DNA of 64,000 bases. Source: an uncultured Gammaproteobacteria bacterium (GTDB lineage Bacteria; Pseudomonadota; Gammaproteobacteria; DRJJ01). This document shows, in pieces, positions 56,118 to 64,000 of the stretch. The stretch spans positions 1 to 64,000 of the forward strand of contig CAMYJU010000003.1 in the NCBI GenBank assembly GCA_947258795.1, given 5' to 3'. The notes beneath the pieces were generated by a model that was given only the letters and a program-made list of their open reading frames with translations, had not been told where the DNA came from and made no database searches. The translations under genes and the position numbers were made by a program. Each line of letters opens with the position of its first letter. Within the stretch, counting starts at the first letter, position 1.

Positions 56118-58439
56118 ATGAATCTTCGGGGCCAGGTACAGGTTGTTCTTTTTGTGTTTGGCCTTGCACCGCTACTGGCCCTGTTGCTGCTGAACTTTCC
56201 CATGGTCTATGAGCGTATGCAGGGCTTTTACCAGTCAGCATATTTGCAAAACCTGCGTGCAGAATTCAATGATCTCGATCAGCATCTGGCGACGCGCAAG
56301 GAATCATTGAGATGGGTTGCAAAAATACCCGAGCCCGGTGTGATTAATACCATTTCTGCTTCGACCGGACTGACCGATGAGGAAAAGCGCCAGCAACGTA
56401 GCGGCTATATCACCTGGATGAACCATGTGCTGTATGACCAGCTTGATATCATCGAGATTCAGTTTTTCAGTAATGATGGGGCGCCTTTGCTGACCCTGGC
56501 GCGCAACCCGCGCAATCTGAAATTTGTTGAGGTTAAAGCCAGTATTATCAAAACCGGTTCGAAGATCCTGAAATCAGCCATGGCCGTACCGGCCGGAGGG
56601 ATATTGTCAGGCCCGATCCAGTTAAATGAAAGCGCGATTGATCTCGACCCCAGGTATTTCATGACCTCGCAGTTAATCGGACCCTTGATTAATCTGCAAC
56701 AGGACAGAAACAAAAATATTGTTGCCAAGACCGCGGGAGCGGTTTCTGTTCGTATCGATGTCAGTGGGCTGGCACGTGCGTTTCCAAATACATCCTGGGT
56801 ATTGAATGATGGTCGTTATGCCAATACCGTCGATTACAAATCCAAAAATGCGTTTGATGAATTTGACGGCCTCAAAACGCTGTTTGATAACGGTAAGATG
56901 GATCTTCTGGACTCCGGTCTGGACAAACCGGTGTTCTGGGCGCCGCTGTTTTTAACGGAAACCCATGGACCGTTATGGGTGGGCCGAATCGTGGACCCGT
57001 CAGCAATCAATACGTTTAACAGGAGAATGCTGGGACGCCTGGTCATTATCGTTGCAGGCGTGTTGATGCTGGTATGGATAGTTGCCCGATTGATTGCCAG
57101 TCGAATGTCCAGAGTCAGTAAAGAATTAATTAACGGCGTCAGTGACGTGATGACAGAAAACAAACCGGTCGCCTTTAACTGGAATAACCCGGTAGAACTG
57201 AAAGAACTCGGCCAGAAGCTCGATGAATTATCGAAAAGTCATATCGCCAATATTGAAGATATACACAAACATACACGGGAACTGGAAGACTCCAACCGTT
57301 ACAAGTCCGAATTCCTGGCCAATGTCTCCCATGAACTCAGGACACCGCTGAATTCGATATTGTTGCTGTCACGGCTGTTAAGCCAGAACAATGAAGGGAA
57401 TCTGCAACTGGAACAGAAACAGCAGGCACAGGTGATCAATAATGCCGGTAATGACCTGAAGGTGTTGATTGATAACATACTGGATCTGTCACGTATCGAG
57501 GCCGGGCGATGTGAAATTCATCTGGAAAGAATCGACATCAGTTCAATAGCTGAAGATGTGATCAGTGTAATGGGGCCCCAGTTTGAACAAAAAGGGATAC
57601 CACTGGTTTACGAACAGGTGGACGACACGCTGATTGACAGTGATGGTGACAAGATAAAACAGATCCTGCTAAATTTCATAGCCAATGCACTGAAGTTTAC
57701 CAGCAGTGGCGAAGTCAGAATCCGGGTTGAAAAAAACCCGCAGTACAGGGGCAGGACCTGGGCGGCCGTCATTAGTATTGCGGATCAGGGCATAGGTATC
57801 GATGCGGACAAGCTGAAAACCATATTCGAGGCATTTACCCAGGCTGATGGCTCTACCAGCAGGCGTTATGGCGGTACCGGTCTGGGTCTGACCATATGCA
57901 GGCAACTGGCGCAGTTACTGGAAGCCGAGATCGCTGTCACCAGTACACCGGGCGCAGGCTCTTGTTTCAGCCTGTACTTACCGGCCATGATCACCAATCA
58001 GTCCAGCACAGACAAGACGCCTGGTGACCAGTCTGTTCAGACGGAATTGACAGCACCTGAAGCAACGGTTGGCCTGGAAGGAAAAAGGCTGCTGATCGTT
58101 GATGATGACATCCGGTCGATATTATCGTTGAAACTGGTGCTGGACAGCTGGGGCATAGAAAGCATGGCCGCAGCCGATGCCCAGGAAGCGGACGAGACCT
58201 TAAGTAGTGAACCGGAATTCGAATTCCTGATGATCGCCTGTGATAGCTGCGATACGGATGCTGTGTCGAAAACACTCGAACGATACAGAAAAGCGGAAAT
58301 CCACGCTAACAGAATAATTGTGCTGTTGAATGAAAAGACAGATCAGGCTGAAACCCGGTGTAAACAAGCCGGTGCAGACGCCGTCGTGTATAAACCGCTG
58401 GATATGGAACAACTCAGGTTGATACTATCGGACCTGTAA
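56118..58439 (+). CDS. Hybrid sensor histidine kinase with degenerate receiver
   Basis: 773 aa. Membrane helix 1 (about 7-28), then a periplasmic sensor region of about 270 residues, helix 2 (about 303-325), and a HAMP-like linker. The dimerisation/phosphoacceptor region has His405 in NVSHELRTPLNS. The ATPase domain has QILLNFIANALKF, GIGIDADKL and RYGGTGLGLTICRQLA. The C-terminal receiver-like domain (about 655-770) keeps VDDD and the late Lys, but the phosphoacceptor strand reads FLMIACDSC. Ala therefore stands where the Asp should be. Phosphorelay probably goes to the separate response regulator encoded 19 bases downstream. Confidence 0.9.
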   Translation: MNLRGQVQVVLFVFGLAPLLALLLLNFPMVYERMQGFYQSAYLQNLRAEFNDLDQHLATRKESLRWVAKIPEPGVINTISASTGLTDEEKRQQRSGYITWMNHVLYDQLDIIEIQFFSNDGAPLLTLARNPRNLKFVEVKASIIKTGSKILKSAMAVPAGGILSGPIQLNESAIDLDPRYFMTSQLIGPLINLQQDRNKNIVAKTAGAVSVRIDVSGLARAFPNTSWVLNDGRYANTVDYKSKNAFDEFDGLKTLFDNGKMDLLDSGLDKPVFWAPLFLTETHGPLWVGRIVDPSAINTFNRRMLGRLVIIVAGVLMLVWIVARLIASRMSRVSKELINGVSDVMTENKPVAFNWNNPVELKELGQKLDELSKSHIANIEDIHKHTRELEDSNRYKSEFLANVSHELRTPLNSILLLSRLLSQNNEGNLQLEQKQQAQVINNAGNDLKVLIDNILDLSRIEAGRCEIHLERIDISSIAEDVISVMGPQFEQKGIPLVYEQVDDTLIDSDGDKIKQILLNFIANALKFTSSGEVRIRVEKNPQYRGRTWAAVISIADQGIGIDADKLKTIFEAFTQADGSTSRRYGGTGLGLTICRQLAQLLEAEIAVTSTPGAGSCFSLYLPAMITNQSSTDKTPGDQSVQTELTAPEATVGLEGKRLLIVDDDIRSILSLKLVLDSWGIESMAAADAQEADETLSSEPEFEFLMIACDSCDTDAVSKTLERYRKAEIHANRIIVLLNEKTDQAETRCKQAGADAVVYKPLDMEQLRLILSDL

Positions 58440-58458
58440 TCATCGCACAGGAAGATAA

Positions 58459-59307
58459 ATGAACAAATATGCCGGATTCAGGATGCTGATAGTGGATGAT
58501 AATGTAAACAACCTGTTTACATTGCGCAGCCTGATTTCACAATCTATGGATTGCGATGTGATCGAGGCCGATAGTGGCCAGAAAGCGATTGATTTGGCAA
58601 CCAGCGATAATAAAATAGACCTGATCATACTGGACGTACAAATGCCGGAGATGGACGGCTTCCAGGTGGCCAGCATGCTGAAGATACGCAAGCGTACCAG
58701 GGATATACCGGTGATCTTTCTGACCGCGGCGTTCAAGGCGGATGAATTCAGGGAAAAGGGTTACGAAATAGGTGCTGTCGACTATCTGCTGAAACCCATC
58801 GATGACAACCTGCTGATTAACAAGATCAGCGCCTACTTCAGGCTGATCGAAAAGGAACGCCAGTTAAACCTGGAACTGGAGCAACGCGTTCAGGAAAGAA
58901 CTGAGGAACTTGAACAGATCACACAATATCTGCAAAGCATACTGGATAACATGGGTGAGGCCCTGCTGGTACTGGACCAGGAGGGTCGTATTGCCTCGGC
59001 CAACCCGGCTGCCTGTAAGATGCTTGGTTACAGCGGTACGGAACTGCGCGGCTTGACCATTGGCGACGTTTTTGAAGAGGAAGAGGCGGAACAGGCCAGT
59101 GCCTTCATGGGCACCTGGCTGGAAGCGGTAATCAGGGCGACCGAGATGAAGGATATCGATGCACGCCTGATAGCCAGTGACGGCAGGCGTGTACCTATCC
59201 GGTTTTCCAAATCCGTGATCCATGACGGGGATGGTAAAATCAGCGATATCATCTGTATTGCCAAGGACATGACAGGCTTTCAACGGCTCGATTCAGGCGA
59301 TGACTAA
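58459..59307 (+). CDS. Response regulator with C-terminal PAS domain
   Basis: 282 aa. The receiver domain (about 1-125) is intact: IVDDN, phosphoacceptor Asp in LIILDVQMPEMDG, Thr in FLTAA and Lys in LLKPID. A coiled coil (about 128-160) leads to a PAS domain (about 165-275) starting ILDNMGEALLVLDQEGRIAS. There is no DNA-binding or enzymatic output domain, so it is likely a relay or adaptor protein. It lies just after the hybrid kinase and is probably its partner. Confidence 0.9.
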   Translation: MNKYAGFRMLIVDDNVNNLFTLRSLISQSMDCDVIEADSGQKAIDLATSDNKIDLIILDVQMPEMDGFQVASMLKIRKRTRDIPVIFLTAAFKADEFREKGYEIGAVDYLLKPIDDNLLINKISAYFRLIEKERQLNLELEQRVQERTEELEQITQYLQSILDNMGEALLVLDQEGRIASANPAACKMLGYSGTELRGLTIGDVFEEEEAEQASAFMGTWLEAVIRATEMKDIDARLIASDGRRVPIRFSKSVIHDGDGKISDIICIAKDMTGFQRLDSGDD

Positions 59308-59342
59308 CTAAAGTATACCGGGCATCCGGTATTGGAGCAGCA

Positions 59343-59669
59343 ATGAACGAAGAAACACAACCGTTAGAAGACAACGAGGACACGACGCTGACAGCGAATG
59401 CGCTGAAGGCCATGGCCCATCCGTTACGCTGGCGCATACTTTGCACCCTGGGCGATAACGAGATGTCGGTCAGCGAGATCGTCGAGGCCATCGGCACCAC
59501 GCAAAGCAATATCTCACAGCATCTGGAACAGTTGCGTAACAAAAACATCCTGGTCACACGCAAGGAGGCCAATCGTATGTATTACAAGATCAGGAACGAC
59601 CAGTTGCTGTTGTTAATCGGTAATATGCGTGAAGTCCTGTGCCCGACCAACCTGGATGACAAACGTTAA
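59343..59669 (+). CDS. ArsR-family winged-helix regulator
   Basis: 108 aa. HTH region: LKAMAHPLRWRILCTLGDNE, then SVSEIVEAIGTTQSNISQHL and the wing NILVTRKEANRMYYKI. There is no obvious metal-binding Cys pair, so the signal is probably not a classical metal. It follows the response regulator by 35 bases and may be in the same unit. Confidence 0.88.
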   Translation: MNEETQPLEDNEDTTLTANALKAMAHPLRWRILCTLGDNEMSVSEIVEAIGTTQSNISQHLEQLRNKNILVTRKEANRMYYKIRNDQLLLLIGNMREVLCPTNLDDKR

Positions 59670-59677
59670 TGTCTGCT

Positions 59678-60013
59678 GTTAACTATTCACAAAATATCGG
59701 GCATCTTTCCCATAGTTAGGGAACCCCTGATCAAGCCTATAGCAGATTGCGTTACTGACCCATAGCGCAGCGCGCAGGGAATGGCTGGATCCCTTGCCAA
59801 GCGCTGCAACGCAGAGTCTGGGCCTTTGGGTCGCAACCCGATGGACCAGGAGAATTTTCCCCCAATGCGGCGTTGTCGCTTACTCATATAGACCATGCTA
59901 CACATCGTGCGCTCCGCCTTGCCTTGGAAAAAATTCTCACTGGCGCAATCGCTATAGACTTGATCATAGGTTCCGTAGTGTGAATATGTTACGCGTCAGC
60001 GGTGAATAGTTAA
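59678..60013. mobile_element. MITE-like element with terminal and subterminal inverted repeats
   Basis: About 336 bases bounded by GTTAACTATTCAC (59678-59690) and GTGAATAGTTAA (60002-60013), which are reverse complements. Just inside, at about 59726-59757 and 59944-59974, a second pair of about 30 bases also matches in inverted orientation. Both share GGAACC, TGATCAAG, CTATAGC and GATTGCG blocks. No coding frame of substance is present inside. TTAA at both outer ends could be a target duplication. It fills most of the 430-base gap between the ArsR gene and the next small gene. Confidence 0.65.
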
Positions 60014-60101
60014 TGTGACCGCCTGACCGCGCTTCCTATCATGTAGCCATCAGGACATCAGTATGACCTGAAACACTACTAAACTTGATGGGAGCAACAA
60101 C

Positions 60102-60338
60102 ATGAAAATTCTGAATATTGCCGTTTTAATGGGTCTGTTTGTCGCAGCGGGCAACGTCGCTGCAGCCGGTGCTGAAAGCGCTTGTGATGCCAGCAGAATG
60201 ACCGATCAACAGTTCAATGATTGTATTGTCGTTGAAGGGTCGGGCCAGAGCTGGTCATCCTACCAGCAGGAAATGCGCGAACTGGACAGGCTGGTACGTG
60301 AACAGCGTCACGCCAGTGACGGTATTGCCAGTCACTAA
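60102..60338 (+). CDS. Small secreted protein, unknown
   Basis: 78 aa. GGGAGCAAC precedes the ATG. Sec signal (about 1-22, ending AAAG) and a short acidic/basic mature part with two Cys (residues about 28 and 41) that could form a disulfide. The C-terminus is helical (YQQEMRELDRLVREQRHASD). No family recognised. A terminator follows. Confidence 0.65.
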   Translation: MKILNIAVLMGLFVAAGNVAAAGAESACDASRMTDQQFNDCIVVEGSGQSWSSYQQEMRELDRLVREQRHASDGIASH

Positions 60339-60351
60339 TGGTCGCCGAAAA

Positions 60352-60396
60352 CAGACACCCTGTGCCGTAAGACCGGCACATGGTGTTTTTTCTTAG
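60352..60396 (+). terminator. Terminator after the small secreted protein gene
   Basis: ACACCCTGTGCCG pairs with CGGCACATGGTGT and is followed by TTTTTC. Confidence 0.8.
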
Positions 60397-60566
60397 TTTG
60401 CAGTCAGCTCATAATACTAATTAATTCAATCAGTTGCACACTTTCCCCGCCTGAAAGCCGGTACGGTGCGGCGTTCTGCCCCGGGTTTCCTTGGGTTGGT
60501 CGGTCTGAATTGGCCAAGCTACTGAAATAGCCTAAAATATCGCCATTCGAATTGAATGGTGGTGAG

Positions 60567-62462
60567 ATGCAGAACGAGCAGCATTACGATGTCATAGTCA
60601 TAGGGGGCGGACACGCCGGCACCGAGGCAGCGCTGGCGGCTGCGCGTATGGGCCAGCGTACCCTGCTGTTGACCCACAACATCGAAACCGTCGGCCAGAT
60701 GAGCTGTAATCCGGCTATCGGTGGTATCGGCAAGGGGCACCTGGTCAAGGAAGTGGATGCACTCGGTGGGCTAATGGCCCATGCGGCCGACCTGTCCGGC
60801 ATCCAGTTTCGTACGCTGAATTCGCGTAAGGGTCCGGCGGTACGTGCAACCCGTTGTCAGGCCGACCGTGTGCTGTATCGCCAGGCGGTTAGACAGACCA
60901 TCGAAAACCAGCCGTACCTGACCTTGTTTCAACAGGCAGTAGAGGACATCCTGGTCGAACAGGACCGGGTGGTCGGGGTCGTGACCCAGATGGGTCTGCG
61001 CTTTCATGCCAGTACCGTGGTGCTGACCGTGGGCACCTTCCTGGGTGGACGGATTCATATCGGTGAATCCAATTATGAGGGCGGGCGTGCCGGTGATCCA
61101 CCGGCGAATGCGTTGTCTCGCCGCCTGCGTGAATTGCCGTTTCGGGTCGCTCGACTAAAAACCGGTACCCCGCCGCGTATTGACGGGCGCAGCATCGACT
61201 TCGAGGTAATGCAGGAGCAACACGGTGATACGCCGGTACCGGTGTTCTCCTATATGGGATATGCCGATCAGCACCCGCGCCAGGTACCCTGCTATATCAC
61301 CCACACCAATAGCCAGACCCATAACCTGATCCGCGCCGGGCTGGATCGTTCGCCGATGTACAGTGGTGAAATCGAGGGGGTTGGTCCGCGTTATTGTCCG
61401 TCTATCGAGGACAAGGTGGTGCGCTTTGCCGACAAGGATAGCCACCAGATTTTTGTCGAGCCGGAAGGTCTGACCACCAACGAGGTCTACCCGAACGGCA
61501 TTTCGACCTCGCTGCCCTACGATGTGCAGTACGAACTGGTGCGCTCGATTCGTGGTTTTGAACAGGCACATATCACCCGTCCCGGTTATGCAATCGAGTA
61601 TGATTTCTTTGATCCGCGTGACCTGAAGGCATCGTTGGAAACCGGATTTATCGAAGGGCTTTATTTCGCTGGGCAAATCAATGGCACGACCGGTTATGAA
61701 GAGGCTGCGGCGCAAGGCCTGGTGGCCGGTATGAACGCGGCCTTGCGCACTCAGGGCAAGGAGCCGTGGACACCGCGGCGGGACGAGGCCTACACCGGTG
61801 TACTGATCGACGACCTGATAACCCGGGGTACCAAAGAGCCATATCGTATGTTTACCAGTCGTGCCGAGTACCGCTTGTTGCTGCGTGAAGACAATGCCGA
61901 CCTGCGCCTGACTGAAAAAGGCCGTGAACTCGGCCTGGTTGATGACTTGCGCTGGCAAAACTTTGTCACCCGGCAGGAAGCCATTGAACAAGAAAAGCAA
62001 CGCCTGAAAGATACCTGGATCAATCCCCTGAGCCTGTCGGAGCAGATCGCGATCGATGTACTGGGCAAGCCATTGAGTAAGGAGGCCAACCTGGAAGACC
62101 TGCTCAAGCGACCGGAAATGGACTATGAGCGAATTCATGAGCTGCCAGGATCAGGCTCACCGGTTGAAAATGCTGACGTGGCCAGGCAGGTCGAGATCCA
62201 GGTAAAGTACAGTGGCTATATCCAGCGCCAGCAGGAGGAAATCCTGCGCCATATCAAACACGAGTCGCGTGAGATACCGGAAGCATTCGATTATGAAGCC
62301 ATCAAAGGCCTTTCCAGTGAGGTCAGGCAAAAGTTGCTGGATCACAAACCTGGTACGATCGGGCAGGCCGCCCGTATCCCGGGTGTGACACCGGCGGCAA
62401 TATCCCTGTTGTTGATACATCTTAAGAAAAGAGAGTATATTGAGCGCAAACAGGCGGGTTAG
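60567..62462 (+). CDS. mnmG: tRNA uridine 5-carboxymethylaminomethyl modification enzyme MnmG
   Basis: 631 aa from ATG 60567 with GGTGGTGAG upstream. FAD-binding start [20 protein letters not shown], then [20 protein letters not shown] and [32 protein letters not shown] and the C-terminal helical MnmE-binding domain follow. It works with MnmE on wobble U34. The usual mnmG-rsmG adjacency is broken by one DUF302 gene. Confidence 0.97.
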   Translation: MQNEQHYDVIVIGGGHAGTEAALAAARMGQRTLLLTHNIETVGQMSCNPAIGGIGKGHLVKEVDALGGLMAHAADLSGIQFRTLNSRKGPAVRATRCQADRVLYRQAVRQTIENQPYLTLFQQAVEDILVEQDRVVGVVTQMGLRFHASTVVLTVGTFLGGRIHIGESNYEGGRAGDPPANALSRRLRELPFRVARLKTGTPPRIDGRSIDFEVMQEQHGDTPVPVFSYMGYADQHPRQVPCYITHTNSQTHNLIRAGLDRSPMYSGEIEGVGPRYCPSIEDKVVRFADKDSHQIFVEPEGLTTNEVYPNGISTSLPYDVQYELVRSIRGFEQAHITRPGYAIEYDFFDPRDLKASLETGFIEGLYFAGQINGTTGYEEAAAQGLVAGMNAALRTQGKEPWTPRRDEAYTGVLIDDLITRGTKEPYRMFTSRAEYRLLLREDNADLRLTEKGRELGLVDDLRWQNFVTRQEAIEQEKQRLKDTWINPLSLSEQIAIDVLGKPLSKEANLEDLLKRPEMDYERIHELPGSGSPVENADVARQVEIQVKYSGYIQRQQEEILRHIKHESREIPEAFDYEAIKGLSSEVRQKLLDHKPGTIGQAARIPGVTPAAISLLLIHLKKREYIERKQAG

Positions 62463-62504
62463 CCTGTCATAACAATCATGGACAAGTATCACAGGGGGTT
62501 CGAA

Positions 62505-62969
62505 ATGACTAAGTTTTTTGCAGCAGCCATCATCAGTATGATTCTCGCAGTACAACCGGTCTGGGCAGATCATGGCCGTCTGATCACCAAGAAAAGCGCA
62601 CATAGTGTCAAGGTTACCATTGACAGGCTGGAGAACATCATCACCAAAAAAGGCATCAGGGTCTTTGCCCGTGTTGATCATAAAAAGAACGCCAAAACTG
62701 TCAATCTGGACATGCGCCCGACTACGGTGCTGATATTCGGTAACCCGAAAATGGGTACCCCGCTGATGAACAGCAAGCAGGCCATCGGTATCGACTTGCC
62801 GATGAAGGCACTCGCCTGGGAAGACGCGGATGGTATTGTCTGGCTGACATATAATGAGCCGGCCGGTATGGCAGACCGTCATCATATCAGTGATCGTGCA
62901 GAAGTGATCAAGAAAATGACCGGTGCATTGGACAAGTTTACCACCGGCGCTACATCGCCCTCGCCCTGA
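62505..62969 (+). CDS. Secreted DUF302-domain protein
   Basis: 154 aa from ATG 62505; GGGGG about 8 bases upstream. Signal peptide about 1-21 (ending VWA-DHG). The mature part fits DUF302: VTIDRLENIITKKGIRVFAR, then TTVLIFGNPKMGTPLMNSKQ and the late DLPMKALAWEDADGIVW. Function unknown; these small periplasmic proteins are often linked to sulfur or metal metabolism genes. Confidence 0.85.
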   Translation: MTKFFAAAIISMILAVQPVWADHGRLITKKSAHSVKVTIDRLENIITKKGIRVFARVDHKKNAKTVNLDMRPTTVLIFGNPKMGTPLMNSKQAIGIDLPMKALAWEDADGIVWLTYNEPAGMADRHHISDRAEVIKKMTGALDKFTTGATSPSP

Positions 62970-62996
62970 TCAGGGCAGGTATTAGCAGACTTCTGT

Positions 62997-63629
62997 ATGA
63001 CGGATGACAGCGCTGCTCTGCTTATCCGGGGGCTGGCCGACCTGGGGCTGGAGTCGGATGAACAGCAGCTCAGCCGTCTTCAGTCATACATCAGCCTGCT
63101 GCAAAAGTGGAATAAGGCCTATAACCTGACTACGGTCAAAACGGCTCAAGGGATTATTTCACAGCATTTGCTGGATTCACTTGCTATAACTTCATATATA
63201 GAGGGTGAAAACCTGCTGGATGTGGGTAGTGGTGCAGGCCTGCCGGGAATACCGCTTGCGATCATGCTACCTGAACTCAGGGTTACCATGCTGGACAGTA
63301 ATGGTAAAAAAACCCGTTTTATTAACCAGGCCGTACTCGAATTGGGACTGGACAATGCAAGGGCTATCCATACCCGGGTTGAAGACTACCAGGCCGATAC
63401 CATGCCCGATATGATTGTAACCCGTGCATTTGCGCCACTGCAGAGGATGGTCAAAAGTTGCGGACGTCTGCTGGAACAGGATATTCCGCTACTGGCCATG
63501 AAGTCGACCCGGTTGGATCGCGAATTGGAAGATTGGCCGCATCATAACTGGGATGTTCGGGTCCATGAGTTAAGCATACCGGGGATCAAGGCTGAACGCT
63601 ATGCCGTGATGATCCGGAAACAATCGTAG
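62997..63629 (+). CDS. rsmG: 16S rRNA (guanine-527-N7)-methyltransferase
   Basis: 210 aa. Signatures: LLQKWNKAYNLTTVKT, HLLDSLAITSYI and the SAM-binding LLDVGSGAGLPGIPLAI, then TRAFAPLQRMVKSCGRLL. It methylates G527 of 16S rRNA. In most relatives it is followed by parA-parB; here a lipoprotein gene begins instead. Confidence 0.96.
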   Translation: MTDDSAALLIRGLADLGLESDEQQLSRLQSYISLLQKWNKAYNLTTVKTAQGIISQHLLDSLAITSYIEGENLLDVGSGAGLPGIPLAIMLPELRVTMLDSNGKKTRFINQAVLELGLDNARAIHTRVEDYQADTMPDMIVTRAFAPLQRMVKSCGRLLEQDIPLLAMKSTRLDRELEDWPHHNWDVRVHELSIPGIKAERYAVMIRKQS

Positions 63630-63836
63630 TCGCGAACTCAGCGGGTACCGAGGCTGTATCAGATACAGGAGAAAAGTTTTTTAAATCACTAAAACTGTTA
63701 ATACAGTCATTTCAATAGTAAGTGCGCAATTTACTAGTAGCTAACCGGGAAAAAACTGGTAAGGGAAGACAAGGCATTCAGTATCACTACCCGGCTGTTA
63801 AGCTCATATGACATATCAACAACAAGGAGAGAGTGA

Positions 63837-64000
63837 ATGAAGAACAAATTACGCTTAGTTAGCCTGCTGCTACTTATTGTGGCAGTTTCTGGTTGTGGTT
63901 TAACGGCTAAACAAGTTGTCAAAACTCAATCGTTCGGTACAGCAACATCAAAAATTGGGAAATTAGGCGAAGAGGAATTTATCAATATTCGAAATGGAAT
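63837..64000 (+). CDS. Lipoprotein, 5' part only (runs off window)
   Basis: At least 54 codons from ATG 63837, preceded by AAGGAGA at 63824. Lipoprotein signal MKNKLRLVSLLLLIVAVSGC with the lipobox VSGC; the mature part starts GLTAKQVVKTQSFGTA. No family can be assigned from this fragment. Confidence 0.7.
   Translation, partial: MKNKLRLVSLLLLIVAVSGCGLTAKQVVKTQSFGTATSKIGKLGEEEFINIRNG

Noticed and set aside
61155-62138. 327-codon minus-strand frame
   Set aside because: Antisense to mnmG and without recognisable domains.

Overview
The window is chromosomal DNA from a gammaproteobacterium, most likely a sulfur oxidiser. It holds the replication-origin neighbourhood (gyrB-recF-dnaN-dnaA facing rpmH-rnpA-yidD-yidC-mnmE, then mnmG and rsmG), two-subunit glyQ/glyS, and a Gly/Asn/Tyr-rich secreted protein that looks like a sulfur globule protein. 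Genus cannot be read from the sequence. Positions 1-36,000 are visibly more AT-rich, with long intergenic spaces and insertion-sequence debris. From about 36,500 onward the genes are dense, housekeeping and more GC-rich.

Layout. 1-1757: end-truncated gene for a TMTC-like multi-pass GT-C glycosyltransferase (minus). 2078-2430: decayed IS200/IS605 transposase. 2711-19989: one tightly packed plus-strand operon encoding an SGNH hydrolase, a stand-alone condensation-carrier (C-T) protein, a PKS (KS-AT-KR with a C-methyltransferase nested in it-ACP), a two-module NRPS (C-A-T-C-A-T, no thioesterase) and two small alpha/beta hydrolases with non-serine nucleophile positions. 20215-22625: minus-strand trio of O-carbamoyltransferase, SxtJ-like and 50-aa DUF5989 proteins. 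22977-23156: IS3-family orfA remnant. 23544-28661: plus-strand group of chorismate-lyase-like protein, AMP-ligase, acyl carrier protein, HemW/HemN-like radical SAM protein, stand-alone phosphohistidine swivel domain and an unrecognised 342-aa protein. 28760-30331: MOP-type flippase/exporter. 30370-30630: IS3-family orfB remnant.

Read together, 2.7-30.3 kb looks like a natural-product locus. My inference is that an aromatic acid made from chorismate is activated by the AMP-ligase, held on the discrete ACP, extended once by the PKS (malonate, C-methylation, ketoreduction) and then by two amino acids, the second predicted to be glycine. It would then be released by a free-standing hydrolase, O-carbamoylated and exported. 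The swivel domain plus unknown protein plus radical SAM protein is the least explained part and the best candidate for new chemistry.

30.7-36.2 kb carries a Tat-exported intradiol dioxygenase, a type II glutamine synthetase behind a recognisable NtrC/sigma-54 control region, a Ser/Thr kinase and several small secreted or membrane proteins of unknown function. 36.5-45.2 kb: trmL, a YfbK-like VWA lipoprotein with a sigma factor and its likely anti-sigma partner, glyQ, glyS, a MazG-like protein, gmhB and a PlsC-type acyltransferase. 45.2-55.5 kb: the origin region, with three perfect DnaA boxes between dnaA and dnaN, another upstream of dnaA, and two identical parS-like sites inside recF. 55.7-64 kb: sulfur globule-like protein, hybrid histidine kinase and response regulator, ArsR regulator, a MITE-like inverted-repeat element, mnmG, a DUF302 protein, rsmG and the start of a lipoprotein gene.
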